Below, in pieces: positions 1 to 8,615 of a stretch of DNA of 64,000 nt (position 1 is the stretch's first letter; each line of letters starts with the position of its first letter). Made by a program: the position numbers and the translations under genes. The DNA lies in NCBI RefSeq assembly GCF_024347615.1, contig NZ_AP025508.1, positions 620,001 to 684,000 on the forward strand, written 5' to 3'. The DNA comes from Vibrio splendidus. Its GTDB lineage: Bacteria; Pseudomonadota; Gammaproteobacteria; Enterobacterales; Vibrionaceae. Below the pieces are notes generated by a model. It was not told the DNA's origin. It saw nothing but the letters and a program-made list of their open reading frames with translations, and ran no database searches.

Positions 1-339
1 TTTCAGTAGCTCATAAACGGTTGATACTTTGTTTTGGTAGAAGCGAGGGATAAGTACCAAGGCAACGAAGATGGCGCCAATAATACCGCCAATGTTGGTT
101 GCTAAGTAGGTTAAGTCACCACGGTAGCTAGATTCTGGCCCGCCTAAGAACGTCGCTGCAGATTGTGATGTTGCGAGCACCGAGATAGCCACGACCCACA
201 TTGGCATCGAATTACCACCTAAAAAGTAGTCCTTAGTGCTCGTTATTTTTGTTCGGCTGAAGTGCCAACCTGTAAAAGCAATAATGGCGAAATATATCGC
301 AAATACGGCCCAGTCCAGTGAGGTAAATAGTGAATTCAT
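1..339 (-). CDS. Sodium:solute symporter (SSS family), N-terminal part, cut by window edge
   Basis: The minus-strand frame starts at an ATG ending at 339 and runs out of the window, giving 113 residues. It opens with a hydrophobic helix (about residues 10-27), then a KDYFLGG-type motif, a second helix rich in small residues (VVAISVLATSQSAATFLGG) and a third helix. That pattern is typical of the first helices of sodium-coupled SSS sugar or acid symporters in the inner membrane. It is transcribed divergently from a MurR-like regulator and nagZ, so the substrate may be an amino sugar or a cell-wall-derived sugar. The substrate is inference; the family call is firm. Confidence 0.8.
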   Translation of the reverse strand, partial: MNSLFTSLDWAVFAIYFAIIAFTGWHFSRTKITSTKDYFLGGNSMPMWVVAISVLATSQSAATFLGGPESSYRGDLTYLATNIGGIIGAIFVALVLIPRFYQNKVSTVYELLK

Positions 340-421
340 AGCAGCTCCGTAGCATGAATAGGGTAGAGGGTGTTTATAATTATTTTTTCAGAATGTCAGT
401 TTGAATAATGAGTTTCAAAAT

Positions 422-523
422 CTATTCCTTGGTGGAATAGTGACCAATGCTTTTCTTTGACCATGATCCCAGAAGGCTGTGTTAGCTATTCCATATAGGA
501 GAATCCGAAGGAATAATTATTCC
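422..523. promoter_or_regulatory. Candidate operators for the RpiR-type regulator
   Basis: Between the divergent symporter and regulator genes there are two perfect inverted repeats built on the same half-site. One is CTATTCC-N5-GGAATAG at 422-440, and the other is the 14-bp palindrome GGAATAATTATTCC at 510-523. A further half-site CTATTCC lies at 486-492. Repeated identical half-sites in a divergent promoter fit an autoregulating local repressor. Binding by this particular regulator is inferred. Confidence 0.5.
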
Positions 524-586
524 AATGAAAATACAAAACTCGTTATGATAGCGAAAAATTGGCAGAGGGAAGGGGAAGGGCATTTA

Positions 587-1435
587 GTGAAAGGCATTGC
601 GAAAGTAAAAGCGCTGTTACCCAAGCTGTCTCCATCTGATGCGCTGGTGGCGCGATATGTTCTTGATCACCCACAACAGGTGAAGCAATTATCTTCGCCC
701 GAGTTGGCCAAAGCGGTCGGGGTGAGTCAGTCAACGATCGTGAAGTTTAGTCAGAAGCTTGGTTATAAAGGGTTTTCAGAAATGAAGGTCAAACTCTACC
801 AAAGCGATATGACTTATCAGCCCGTATCTCAACGTGGTATACATGGCACGATCACTCGTAAAGATCCGCCCGACATGGTGATGGACAAACTTCTTGCAAG
901 CAAAACACAATCGCTTGAACGCACTGTGTTATTAAACGAAGGTGAGCAGTTAAACCATGCCGCAGATATTTTGCATCTTGCACGTAAGGTGCAGATCTCA
1001 GGTGTAGGCGCCTCATCGTTGGTGGCGAAAGATCTTGCTTATAAGTTGATGAAAATAGGCCATGCCGCCAATGCAGAGCAAGATGCTCACATTCAAATTG
1101 CCAATGCCGCTTCTCTTTCTGAAAATGATGTGTTGATTGCGATTTCTTATTCTGGAAACACCAGAGAAGTGGTGAAGGTTGCTCAGCTAGCCAGATCGAA
1201 AAAAGCCAAGGTGATTGTGATTAGTCAGCTATCGCCTTCTGCTTTAGACAAATACGCTGATATTAAGTTGATATCAGCAGCCGACGAAAATCATATTCGC
1301 AGTTCATCTATAACTGCTCGTGATAGCCAACTTTTTATTACCGACTTGTTGTTCATTGCGTTAACTCAGCAGGAAGAGCAAGCAGACCAATTAATTGAAC
1401 AAAGCAAATCTGCAGTAGCAGAATTTAAGCAATAG
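587..1435 (+). CDS. MurR/RpiR-family transcriptional regulator (HTH + SIS domain)
   Basis: From the GTG at 587 the protein has 282 residues. An RpiR-type helix-turn-helix occupies about residues 1-77 (recognition region [19 protein letters not shown]). A SIS sugar-phosphate-binding domain follows at about 120-260, with ISYSGNTRE as its phosphosugar loop. The frame is open back to 479 and contains an ATG at 545, but GTG 587 has a strong purine-rich ribosome site (AGGGGAAGGG) directly upstream and matches where RpiR proteins begin. It ends 11 bp before nagZ, so the two are probably co-transcribed. It likely senses a sugar phosphate such as MurNAc-6-phosphate and controls the facing symporter; the ligand is inference. 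Confidence 0.85.
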   Translation: MKGIAKVKALLPKLSPSDALVARYVLDHPQQVKQLSSPELAKAVGVSQSTIVKFSQKLGYKGFSEMKVKLYQSDMTYQPVSQRGIHGTITRKDPPDMVMDKLLASKTQSLERTVLLNEGEQLNHAADILHLARKVQISGVGASSLVAKDLAYKLMKIGHAANAEQDAHIQIANAASLSENDVLIAISYSGNTREVVKVAQLARSKKAKVIVISQLSPSALDKYADIKLISAADENHIRSSSITARDSQLFITDLLFIALTQQEEQADQLIEQSKSAVAEFKQ

Positions 1436-1446
1436 AAGGATATTGT

Positions 1447-2436
1447 ATGGGACCGTTGTGGGTTGATATTGCGGGCTATGAGCTAACAGCTGAAGACAGA
1501 GAAATTTTAGAGCATCCAACCGTTGGTGGTCTTATCTTATTTGCTAGAAACTACCACGATAGCAAACAGCTATCGGCGTTAAATAAAGAGATCCGCAAAG
1601 TTGCAAAACGTCCTATTTTAATCGGTGTTGACCAAGAAGGCGGCCGAGTGCAGCGCTTCCGCGATGGATTTTCAATTATCCCTGCCGCTCAAGAATTCGC
1701 GACTAAGAATAATGGTGAGCAGTTAGCAGAACAGGCCGGTTGGTTGATGGCGGCGGAATTGATTGCCCATGATATCGATCTGAGCTTTGCGCCTGTATTA
1801 GATAAAGGCCACGACTGTAAAGCGATTGGTAGCCGAGCATTTGGTGAAGATATTGATACCATCGTTCGCCACAGTAGTGCTTTTATTAAAGGCATGAAAT
1901 CGGTTGGCATGGCGACAACAGGAAAGCACTTTCCAGGACACGGTGGCGTGATTGCTGATTCGCACCTTGAAACGCCTTACGATCCTAGAGACGACATCTT
2001 TGAAACCGACATGGCCATCTTCAAGGCTCAAATTGAAGCTGGAATATTAGATGCGATGATGCCTGCGCACGTGGTTTTTTCGCACTATGATGATCAGCCA
2101 GCGAGTGGCTCTGAGTATTGGTTGCAGAAAGTATTGAAGCAACAGCTTGGATTTAAAGGCTTGGTGTTCTCTGATGACCTAACTATGGAAGGTGCTGCGA
2201 TTATGGGCGGCCCTGCCGATAGAGCGAAGGCTGCTCTGAATGCGGGGTGTGACATGGTGTTGATGTGTAATAAGCGAGATGCACAAATTGAGGCTCTTGA
2301 TCACTTAGCGATTCAAGAGGTGCCTTTAGCCAACTCATTGCTTAAAAAGCACAGCTTTGATTTATCGACGCTTCACTCGGATAGTCGATGGAAAAAGGCT
2401 TCAGAGCAAATTAAGCGAATGTTAAACGCTGGGTGA
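1447..2436 (+). CDS. nagZ: Beta-N-acetylhexosaminidase NagZ
   Basis: This cytoplasmic family-3 glycoside hydrolase removes N-acetylglucosamine from 1,6-anhydromuropeptides during cell-wall recycling. The 329-residue protein shows the family signature KHFPGHG (160-166), the Asp171-Ser-His173 acid/base pair and the SDD motif around 242-244 that carries the catalytic Asp. The length matches single-domain proteobacterial NagZ. The ATG at 1447 has AGAAGGA just upstream, overlapping the end of the regulator gene. Products of this enzyme are precursors of AmpC-inducing ligands in related bacteria. A strong terminator follows at once, so nagZ ends the transcription unit. Confidence 0.96.
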   Translation: MGPLWVDIAGYELTAEDREILEHPTVGGLILFARNYHDSKQLSALNKEIRKVAKRPILIGVDQEGGRVQRFRDGFSIIPAAQEFATKNNGEQLAEQAGWLMAAELIAHDIDLSFAPVLDKGHDCKAIGSRAFGEDIDTIVRHSSAFIKGMKSVGMATTGKHFPGHGGVIADSHLETPYDPRDDIFETDMAIFKAQIEAGILDAMMPAHVVFSHYDDQPASGSEYWLQKVLKQQLGFKGLVFSDDLTMEGAAIMGGPADRAKAALNAGCDMVLMCNKRDAQIEALDHLAIQEVPLANSLLKKHSFDLSTLHSDSRWKKASEQIKRMLNAG

Positions 2437-2463
2437 TAAATAAACACTCTATAAGTTTGAAGA

Positions 2464-2491
2464 AGGCGATATGAGAAATATCGCCTTTTTT
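2464..2491 (+). terminator. Rho-independent terminator after nagZ
   Basis: A perfect 10-bp stem (AAGGCGATAT/ATATCGCCTT) with a short GAGAA-like loop ends in a T run, 28 bp past the nagZ stop. Confidence 0.85.
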
Positions 2492-2548
2492 GTATGTGTG
2501 GGGCGCGGTTTAAACTGGTTTGTGTGTCAGAATGAATTAAAGAGGGCG

Positions 2549-2589
2549 TGTAAATTTTAATTTACAGCAAATGTTTTTTATTGTTTACA
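2549..2589 (+). promoter_or_regulatory. Tandem TyrR boxes upstream of aroF
   Basis: A perfect TyrR box (TGTAAA-N6-TTTACA) lies at 2549-2566. A second, weaker box (TGTTTT-N6-TTTACA) follows at 2572-2589, 23 bp downstream. The strong-plus-weak arrangement is the one used for tyrosine repression of aroF-tyrA in enteric bacteria. A possible promoter (TTGCAA near 2591, TATTGT near 2613) immediately follows, so bound TyrR would sit on or next to the -35 region. Confidence 0.8.
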
Positions 2590-2682
2590 CTTGCAATCGT
2601 TTTTGTAGCTGTTATTGTGTTTTTAAAGATTGTTAGCCCAAATGGAAATGTTGGGTGTAAAAATAAATATACAGGTTGAGTT

Positions 2683-3756
2683 ATGCAGAAAAGTGAATTA
2701 AGCAATGTCAATATCATCGACGAACAGGTACTGATCACTCCAGAGGAGTTAAAAGCAAAACTGCCTTTGAGTGATAATGCTCGTCGTTTCATTCAAGAGT
2801 CTCGTGAAACTATAGCAAATATCATTCATAAGAAAGATCATCGCATGCTTGTAGTATGTGGCCCATGTTCTATCCATGATATTGAAGCTGCGAAAGAATA
2901 CGCGAAACGCTTAAAAGCTTTATCTGAGCAGCTTAGCGACCAACTGTATATTGTAATGCGTGTTTACTTTGAGAAGCCTCGTACCACTGTTGGTTGGAAA
3001 GGCTTGATCAATGACCCACATCTAGATGGTACGTTCGATATTGAGCATGGTCTGCATGTTGGTCGTGAGTTACTTGTTGAACTCGCTGAGATGGAAATTC
3101 CACTAGCGACAGAAGCGCTAGATCCAATCAGCCCGCAATACCTAGCAGATACATTCAGCTGGGCAGCAATCGGCGCTCGTACGACTGAATCACAAACCCA
3201 CCGCGAAATGGCGAGTGGTCTTTCAATGCCAATCGGCTTTAAGAATGGTACGGATGGCAATCTAGGTACTGCAATCAATGCAATGCAGGCGGCTTCTTCT
3301 AGCCACCGTTTCATGGGTATCAGCCGTGAAGGTCAAGTCGCACTACTAACGACGCAAGGTAACCCAAATGGTCACGTAATTTTACGTGGCGGTAAGCAGA
3401 CGAACTACGATTCAGTATCTGTACACGAATGTGAGCAAGAGCTGGGTAAGTCTGGCTTAGAGGCGGCACTAATGGTCGACTGTAGCCATGCGAACTCTCG
3501 TAAAGATTTCCGTCGCCAACCTTTAGTTGCAGAAGATGTGATTCACCAAATTCGTGAAGGCAACAAGTCGATTATCGGCCTGATGATTGAGAGCCATATT
3601 AACGAAGGAAACCAATCTTCAGATATACCTCTCAATGAGATGAAATACGGTGTATCTATTACCGACGCGTGTATCAATTGGGATTCAACTGAGGCACTAT
3701 TGAAACATGCACATACGGAATTAGTCCCGTTCTTAGAGAACCGCTTGAAAGGTTAG
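2683..3756 (+). CDS. aroF: 3-deoxy-7-phosphoheptulonate synthase (class I DAHP synthase), AroF type
   Basis: The enzyme condenses phosphoenolpyruvate and erythrose 4-phosphate, the entry step of the shikimate pathway. Its 357 residues match the E. coli AroF/AroG/AroH length. Visible motifs are CGPCSIHD near residue 60 (metal-ligand Cys), the YFEKPRTTVGWKG substrate loop near 97, and the late VDCSHANSRKD and SIIGLMIESHINEGNQ segments carrying the metal ligands His and Glu. I choose AroF (tyrosine-sensitive) because the gene is followed by tyrA and preceded by TyrR boxes. The sequence alone does not prove which amino acid inhibits it. Confidence 0.9.
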   Translation: MQKSELSNVNIIDEQVLITPEELKAKLPLSDNARRFIQESRETIANIIHKKDHRMLVVCGPCSIHDIEAAKEYAKRLKALSEQLSDQLYIVMRVYFEKPRTTVGWKGLINDPHLDGTFDIEHGLHVGRELLVELAEMEIPLATEALDPISPQYLADTFSWAAIGARTTESQTHREMASGLSMPIGFKNGTDGNLGTAINAMQAASSSHRFMGISREGQVALLTTQGNPNGHVILRGGKQTNYDSVSVHECEQELGKSGLEAALMVDCSHANSRKDFRRQPLVAEDVIHQIREGNKSIIGLMIESHINEGNQSSDIPLNEMKYGVSITDACINWDSTEALLKHAHTELVPFLENRLKG

Positions 3757-3774
3757 TCAGAGTTTAAATTTAAG

Positions 3775-3797
3775 TGCCTCATCTAATGGGGCATTTT
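3775..3797 (+). terminator. Weak hairpin between aroF and tyrA
   Basis: An 8-bp stem with one G-T pair (TGCCTCAT/ATGGGGCA) and a 3-nt loop is followed by only four T. It may attenuate read-through into tyrA or stabilise the aroF 3' end. Confidence 0.45.
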
Positions 3798-3873
3798 AAG
3801 ATCTGTTGCTAACGAACCTGCATCAGTGCGGGCTTTTAGATTAGCACGGGCTTATAGATTAGTAAGGAATAAA

Positions 3874-5001
3874 ATGGCCGTTGAACTGAACGAATTACGC
3901 GACCAAATCGATGCTGTCGATAAACAAATGTTGGATTTACTGGCTCAACGACTGGCTCTAGTAGAGAAAGTCGGCGAAGTAAAAAGTGAGCATGGTTTAC
4001 CTATTTATGTACCGGAACGTGAAGCCGCGATGTTGGCATCTCGTCGTCAAGAAGCCGAGAAAATAGGGGTTCCGCCACAGTTAATCGAAGATATTTTGCG
4101 TCGTACTATGCGTGAGTCTTATGCCAGTGAGAAAGATTCTGGTTTTAAGTGCCTTAACCCAGAGTTGCGTTCAGTGGTTATCGTTGGTGGTAATGGCCAG
4201 CTTGGTGGTCTGTTTGGACGTATGTTCAAGCTTTCTGGTTACGAAGTTAAAATCCTTGGCAGCCAAGATTGGGATAGAGCCGACGAGATTTTAGATAATG
4301 CTGGCCTTGTAGTTGTAACGGTTCCAATTCACCTGACAGAAGGTGTGATTGCGAAGCTGGGTAACCTACCAAGCGATTGTATTCTTTGTGATTTGACGTC
4401 GATTAAATCAAAGCCTCTACAAGCCATGATGAACATGCACCAAGGTCCAGTGGTTGGATTGCACCCAATGTTTGGTCCTGATGTTCCAAGCCTTGCGAAA
4501 CAAGTGATTGTTTACAGTGATGGACGTGGTTCTGAAAGCTACCAATGGTTGCTGAATCAATTTGGTATTTGGGGCGCGAGCCTTTGCCAGATGGATGCTG
4601 CTGAACACGACCATGGCATGACTCTGATTCAAGCACTACGCCACTTCACCTCTTTTGCTTACGGCTTGCACCTAAGTAAAGAGAACCCGAACATTGATCA
4701 GCTTCTGAAGCTAAGCTCGCCAATCTACCGACTTGAGATTGCGATGGTTGGTCGTCTGTTCGCTCAAGACCCGAACTTGTACGGTGATATCATTCTTTCT
4801 TCAGATGAGAACATTGAGATGATTCGACGTTTCCATAGTCGTTTCGGTGAAGCATTAGAAATTTTGGATGGGAAAGATAAAGCCAAATTCGTTGATAGCT
4901 TTAATCAAGTCAGTGATTGGTTTGGCGACTACTCGCAGCAGTTCTTGCAAGAGAGCCAAAATCTTTTAAAGCAAGCGCATGACTCGATTCATCGTGGCTA
5001 A
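3874..5001 (+). CDS. tyrA: Bifunctional chorismate mutase/prephenate dehydrogenase (T-protein)
   Basis: TyrA converts chorismate to prephenate and then to 4-hydroxyphenylpyruvate in tyrosine synthesis. From the ATG at 3874 the protein has 375 residues. An AroQ-type chorismate mutase domain (about 1-90, starting with an [23 protein letters not shown] helix) precedes an NAD-binding domain with GGNGQLGG at about 105-112 and the prephenate dehydrogenase region. The frame is open to 3826, but ATG 3874 has AAGGA upstream and gives the normal N-terminus, [13 protein letters not shown]. The gene is downstream of aroF and probably shares its TyrR control. Confidence 0.95.
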   Translation: MAVELNELRDQIDAVDKQMLDLLAQRLALVEKVGEVKSEHGLPIYVPEREAAMLASRRQEAEKIGVPPQLIEDILRRTMRESYASEKDSGFKCLNPELRSVVIVGGNGQLGGLFGRMFKLSGYEVKILGSQDWDRADEILDNAGLVVVTVPIHLTEGVIAKLGNLPSDCILCDLTSIKSKPLQAMMNMHQGPVVGLHPMFGPDVPSLAKQVIVYSDGRGSESYQWLLNQFGIWGASLCQMDAAEHDHGMTLIQALRHFTSFAYGLHLSKENPNIDQLLKLSSPIYRLEIAMVGRLFAQDPNLYGDIILSSDENIEMIRRFHSRFGEALEILDGKDKAKFVDSFNQVSDWFGDYSQQFLQESQNLLKQAHDSIHRG

Positions 5002-5021
5002 TTACGATTTGAAATCATAAA

Positions 5022-5049
5022 AAAGAGCGACCTGATGGTCGCTCTTTTT
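5022..5049 (+). terminator. Rho-independent terminator after tyrA
   Basis: A perfect 11-bp stem (AAAGAGCGACC/GGTCGCTCTTT) with a TGAT loop is followed by T residues. It would also be strong on the minus strand. Confidence 0.9.
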
Positions 5050-5070
5050 GTTTGTGCTGAACGCTATGAA

Positions 5071-5166
5071 AGCATTTGGCTTACAGTAGGCTAAAAGCAG
5101 TTAGATCATCATAGGCCAAACCAACTGGCCCTAATAATCAATAGCTAATAACCAACAGCTAATAAC
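5071..5166. repeat. Palindromic repeat unit and short tandem repeats between tyrA and the M23 gene
   Basis: The stretch at 5071-5099 is an imperfect palindrome (AGCATTTGGCTTACAGTAGG...) that closely resembles the perfect one at 14292-14320 behind pheA. Next to it, AGCTAATAAC occurs twice with a 14-bp period (5143-5152 and 5157-5166), reaching the stop codon of the M23 gene. These look like small dispersed Vibrio intergenic repeats. Confidence 0.5.
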
Positions 5167-6176
5167 TAGTTAGTCGTGATAGGCTTTTTGTTCTCTTCAC
5201 TCGATACGGTGTCGATAGTCGAGCTAATGTAAGGCACATTCGTCAGGTTGATCTGCAAGCGAACTACATTATCAATCAGTTGAACCAGTGGCCCCCACTT
5301 AACCTTTTTCTCTTTCTCGAACACGTAGTTGAAGTTTTCCGGTGTCCAATCCATCAAGTATTGAGGGTTCAGTGAACGACCAAGGAAGCGTACTTCATAA
5401 TGCAAGTGTGGCCCGGTTGAGTTACCTGAGTTACCACAGCTTGCAATCACATCACCTTTACTCACAAACTGACCGCTGCGAACTTTGAATTTTTGTAGGT
5501 GCGCGTAAGAACTCATGAAACCGAACGAGTGACGCATAGTAATAAAGTTACCGAAGCCTTTTTTACTTGGGCGTACCGTTTCAATGACTCCATCTGCGGG
5601 CGCTACAATATCTTCACCACGCTTACACGTCAGGTCGATACCAGTATGTACATGGCGTTTACCTGAAATAGGGTTAGTGCGGCTACCATAAGAAGAAGAG
5701 ATACGTTGATAAGCCATCGGACTGTCGTTTGGAATCAAACGGAACATTGTCGCTCTTACTGCTGAATCGACCGCAGCCGCATCAATGCGATCTTCTAAAG
5801 AAATATCATCGGTAAGCAGTTCTTCATCAGCAAGACCCAGCACGGATTCCACATCAAATACACGCTTACCAAGCAGTTGAATGGTGCCTTCTTTTTCTGT
5901 CAGTGTTTGCGATAGCGAATGGTTGGTTTCTACCTGCTCAGCGTAAAGAAACTCGGTTTGCTCTTTTTCAACAATCAGCGTTTCAATCAACTGTTGTGCA
6001 TCGCCTGCTTGCATCGCGAGCTCTTGTTTACCTTCGAAGTGCATGTATGCAGCTGCGCCAATTAACAGTGGCACTGAAAAAATGGCAGTGGTGCACATGA
6101 GCACGGCTTTTCGGCCGAAATAAAACGTCTGTTCCCCTTGGTTAGAGGGAATAGTAATGGAAATTTTTTTAGACAT
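5166..6176 (-). CDS. M23-family peptidoglycan endopeptidase, membrane-anchored
   Basis: The 336-residue protein has a single N-terminal membrane segment (about residues 24-45), a coiled-coil stretch (about 50-115) and a LytM/M23 domain at about 165-275. The zinc ligands are complete: His177 and Asp181 in HTGID, His259 in HLHYE, and His226 in YAHLQ. It should therefore be an active periplasmic metallo-endopeptidase that cuts peptide cross-links, rather than an EnvC/NlpD-type activator. The architecture resembles Vibrio Shy-type endopeptidases, but I cannot assign a specific one. It converges with tyrA and is followed upstream on the same strand by a PilZ gene. Confidence 0.88.
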   Translation of the reverse strand: MSKKISITIPSNQGEQTFYFGRKAVLMCTTAIFSVPLLIGAAAYMHFEGKQELAMQAGDAQQLIETLIVEKEQTEFLYAEQVETNHSLSQTLTEKEGTIQLLGKRVFDVESVLGLADEELLTDDISLEDRIDAAAVDSAVRATMFRLIPNDSPMAYQRISSSYGSRTNPISGKRHVHTGIDLTCKRGEDIVAPADGVIETVRPSKKGFGNFITMRHSFGFMSSYAHLQKFKVRSGQFVSKGDVIASCGNSGNSTGPHLHYEVRFLGRSLNPQYLMDWTPENFNYVFEKEKKVKWGPLVQLIDNVVRLQINLTNVPYISSTIDTVSSEENKKPITTN

Positions 6177-6224
6177 GGTTCTGTATTAACTAAATGCTTC
6201 TAATAGAAAAAGGTAATGGAGATA

Positions 6225-6593
6225 TTATTCCTTACCCAAATCGGTAAGGTGTTCAATCTCTCTGTAAAGCAGTTCATCGTCGCCGACATTAAGCTCAACA
6301 AGGCGCTTAAGGTGGCTAATACTATCAATATCTAAATGCTCTATGCGTAAACGCATTGAGGTATTGATGGTAGAGACTATCGTTGCTTCTAACTGAATAT
6401 TGATATCACTGTTGGTGAGCTTAAAGCTGACTTGAACAGGAGCATCGTGGCTGAGTTGCTGCCATTTATCACACTGAATGAGTAAACCATGAAGAGATAA
6501 GTCTTGCACCGAGCCTGATACATTTACTTGCCCTTGTGAGATCTCAGTCGGGACTTGATAAATAACTCGTGAAAATTGACGTCTTTCAAGCAT
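6225..6593 (-). CDS. PilZ-domain protein (c-di-GMP binding)
   Basis: This is a single-domain cytoplasmic protein of 122 residues. The c-di-GMP binding elements are present: an ERRQFSR motif at the N-terminus (RxxxR) and DLSLHG in the following strand (D/NxSxxG). I place the start at the ATG at 6593. The longer frame would need a TTG at 6641 that lies inside the terminator hairpin of ettA, which makes it unlikely. The output partner is unknown. The gene lies 48 bp upstream of the M23 endopeptidase on the same strand, so c-di-GMP-linked control of wall or surface processes is possible but unproven. Confidence 0.8.
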   Translation of the reverse strand: MLERRQFSRVIYQVPTEISQGQVNVSGSVQDLSLHGLLIQCDKWQQLSHDAPVQVSFKLTNSDINIQLEATIVSTINTSMRLRIEHLDIDSISHLKRLVELNVGDDELLYREIEHLTDLGKE

Positions 6594-6639
6594 AGGTAAT
6601 TTCTCTATATCAATAGGTAAATAGTAAGCCAGATATATC

Positions 6640-6664
6640 AAAGGCCGCTATTATCGCGGCCTTT
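6640..6664 (-). terminator. Hairpin after ettA
   Basis: A perfect 9-bp stem (AAAGGCCGC/GCGGCCTTT) lies 20 bp past the ettA stop. The T tract is weak on the minus strand. Confidence 0.6.
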
Positions 6665-6683
6665 GTTCAAAATACAAGCTAAT

Positions 6684-8351
6684 TTACTTAGCAATACGCT
6701 TGTACTTGATACGGTGCGGTTCAGCCGCTTGTGCGCCCAGAGTCTTTTTCAGCCACTCTGTGTATTCAGTATAGTTACCTTCGTAGAAGTTAACTTGACC
6801 TTCATCACGGTAGTCTAAGATATGGGTCGCAATACGGTCAAGGAACCAACGGTCATGCGAGATAACCATTGCACAGCCAGGGAACTCAAGCAGCGCTTCT
6901 TCAAGTGCTCGTAGAGTTTCGACATCAAGGTCATTGGTTGGCTCATCGAGTAGCAGTACGTTGCCGCCCGCTTTCAGCAGTTTAGCAAGGTGAACACGGT
7001 TACGTTCACCACCAGAAAGCTGACCGATGATTTTCTGTTGGTCGTTGCCTTTGAAGTTGAAGCGAGAGCAGTATGCACGAGCAGGGATTTCGAAGTTGTT
7101 GATCTTAATGATATCAGCGCCTTCAGAGATCTCTTGGAATACTGTTTTTGTGTCATTCATGCTGTCACGGAACTGATCAACAGAAGCAAGCTTAACCGTT
7201 TCGCCTAATTCAACTGAACCTGAATCTGGCTGTTCTGCGCCGCTTAGCATCTTGAATAGTGTTGATTTACCTGCACCGTTGGCACCTACGATACCCACAA
7301 TAGCGCCTTTAGGCATGCTGAATGATAGGTCGTCGATAAGAACGCGATCACCAAATGACTTCGTTAGGTTCTTAACTTCAAGTACCTTGTCACCTAAACG
7401 CTCACCCGGCGGGATGAACAGTTCGTTGGTTTCGTTACGCTTCTGGTATTGGCCAGTCGTCAGTTCTTCAAAACGAGCCATACGAGCTTTAGACTTAGCC
7501 TGACGGCCTTTAGGGTTTTGACGAACCCACTCAAGTTCTTTCTCGATTGTCTTTTGACGTGCGCTTTCGCCTGATTTTTCTTGTTTCAGACGCTCATCTT
7601 TCTGTTCTAGCCAAGATGTGTAGTTACCTTCCCATGGAATACCTTCACCACGGTCAAGTTCTAGAATCCAGCCAGCAGCGTTGTCTAGGAAGTAACGGTC
7701 GTGGGTAATTGCCACAACAGTACCGCTGTAATCAACAAGGAAGTGCTCAAGCCAAGCGACTGATTCTGCATCCAAGTGGTTAGTTGGTTCATCAAGAAGC
7801 AGCATGTCTGGCTTCTCTAGAAGTAGACGACAGATCGCAACACGACGACGTTCACCACCGGATAGGAGTTCGATTTTCGCATCCCACTCAGGAAGACGAA
7901 GTGCGTCAGCTGCGCGCTCTAGAGCTGTCTCTAGGTTGTGGCCGTCTTTCGCTTGGATCAGAGCTTCAAGCTCGCCTTGTTCTTTAGCAAGAGCGTCAAA
8001 ATCTGCATCTGGTTCAGCGTAAGCTGCATATACTGCATCGATACGCTTAAGTGCGTCTGCAACATCAGAAACCGCTTCTTCTACGATTTCACGCACTGTT
8101 TTTGATTCGTCTAGTACAGGCTCTTGCGGTAGGTAACCGACTTTAAGACCTTGTTGTGCACGAGCTTCACCATCAATATCAGTATCAATACCAGCCATGA
8201 TACGTAGTAGGGTAGATTTACCTGAACCATTTAGACCCAAAACACCGATTTTAGCGCCAGGAAAAAAGCTAAGAGAAATGTCTTTAAGAATTTGACGCTT
8301 AGGTGGAACAGTTTTGCTCACCCGAGACATGGTATATACGTATTCAGCCAT
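6684..8351 (-). CDS. ettA: Energy-dependent translational throttle protein EttA (ABC-F)
   Basis: EttA binds the ribosomal E site and gates entry into elongation according to the ATP/ADP ratio. The 555-residue protein has two ABC ATPase domains with Walker A GLNGSGKST (about 39-47) and GANGAGKST, signature motifs LSGGERRR and LSGGERNR, and Walker B segments LLLDEPTNHLD and LLLDEPTNDLD. Between them is the P-site tRNA interaction linker with a charged KGRQAKSKARMARFEEL segment. There are no membrane segments, as expected for ABC-F. Length and the MAEYVYTMSRVSK N-terminus match E. coli EttA closely. Confidence 0.96.
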   Translation of the reverse strand: MAEYVYTMSRVSKTVPPKRQILKDISLSFFPGAKIGVLGLNGSGKSTLLRIMAGIDTDIDGEARAQQGLKVGYLPQEPVLDESKTVREIVEEAVSDVADALKRIDAVYAAYAEPDADFDALAKEQGELEALIQAKDGHNLETALERAADALRLPEWDAKIELLSGGERRRVAICRLLLEKPDMLLLDEPTNHLDAESVAWLEHFLVDYSGTVVAITHDRYFLDNAAGWILELDRGEGIPWEGNYTSWLEQKDERLKQEKSGESARQKTIEKELEWVRQNPKGRQAKSKARMARFEELTTGQYQKRNETNELFIPPGERLGDKVLEVKNLTKSFGDRVLIDDLSFSMPKGAIVGIVGANGAGKSTLFKMLSGAEQPDSGSVELGETVKLASVDQFRDSMNDTKTVFQEISEGADIIKINNFEIPARAYCSRFNFKGNDQQKIIGQLSGGERNRVHLAKLLKAGGNVLLLDEPTNDLDVETLRALEEALLEFPGCAMVISHDRWFLDRIATHILDYRDEGQVNFYEGNYTEYTEWLKKTLGAQAAEPHRIKYKRIAK

Positions 8352-8615
8352 TGCCGATCGATCCTAATTTATTGTTCAAAATTGTCGTCTATTTTATACC
8401 AATATCCCCAAAGATGTTACTCCTAGGACAGAAAAGCCATTCTTGAACTAATCCTTACCTATTATTGTCACATTGGTCATTAAAACTATATTTAATAAGC
8501 TTCTGAGGCGAAGTGTTAAATATTAATAATATTTACACTCAATCTCTTTACATTTGATGTGATGTCGGGCGTAAATAGACTTCACGTATTCATACACGCA
8601 CTAAGGAAAGAGCGA

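Noticed and set aside
2964..3314. 116-residue minus-strand frame inside aroF
   Set aside because: Antisense shadow of a highly conserved gene; no start signal or recognisable protein.
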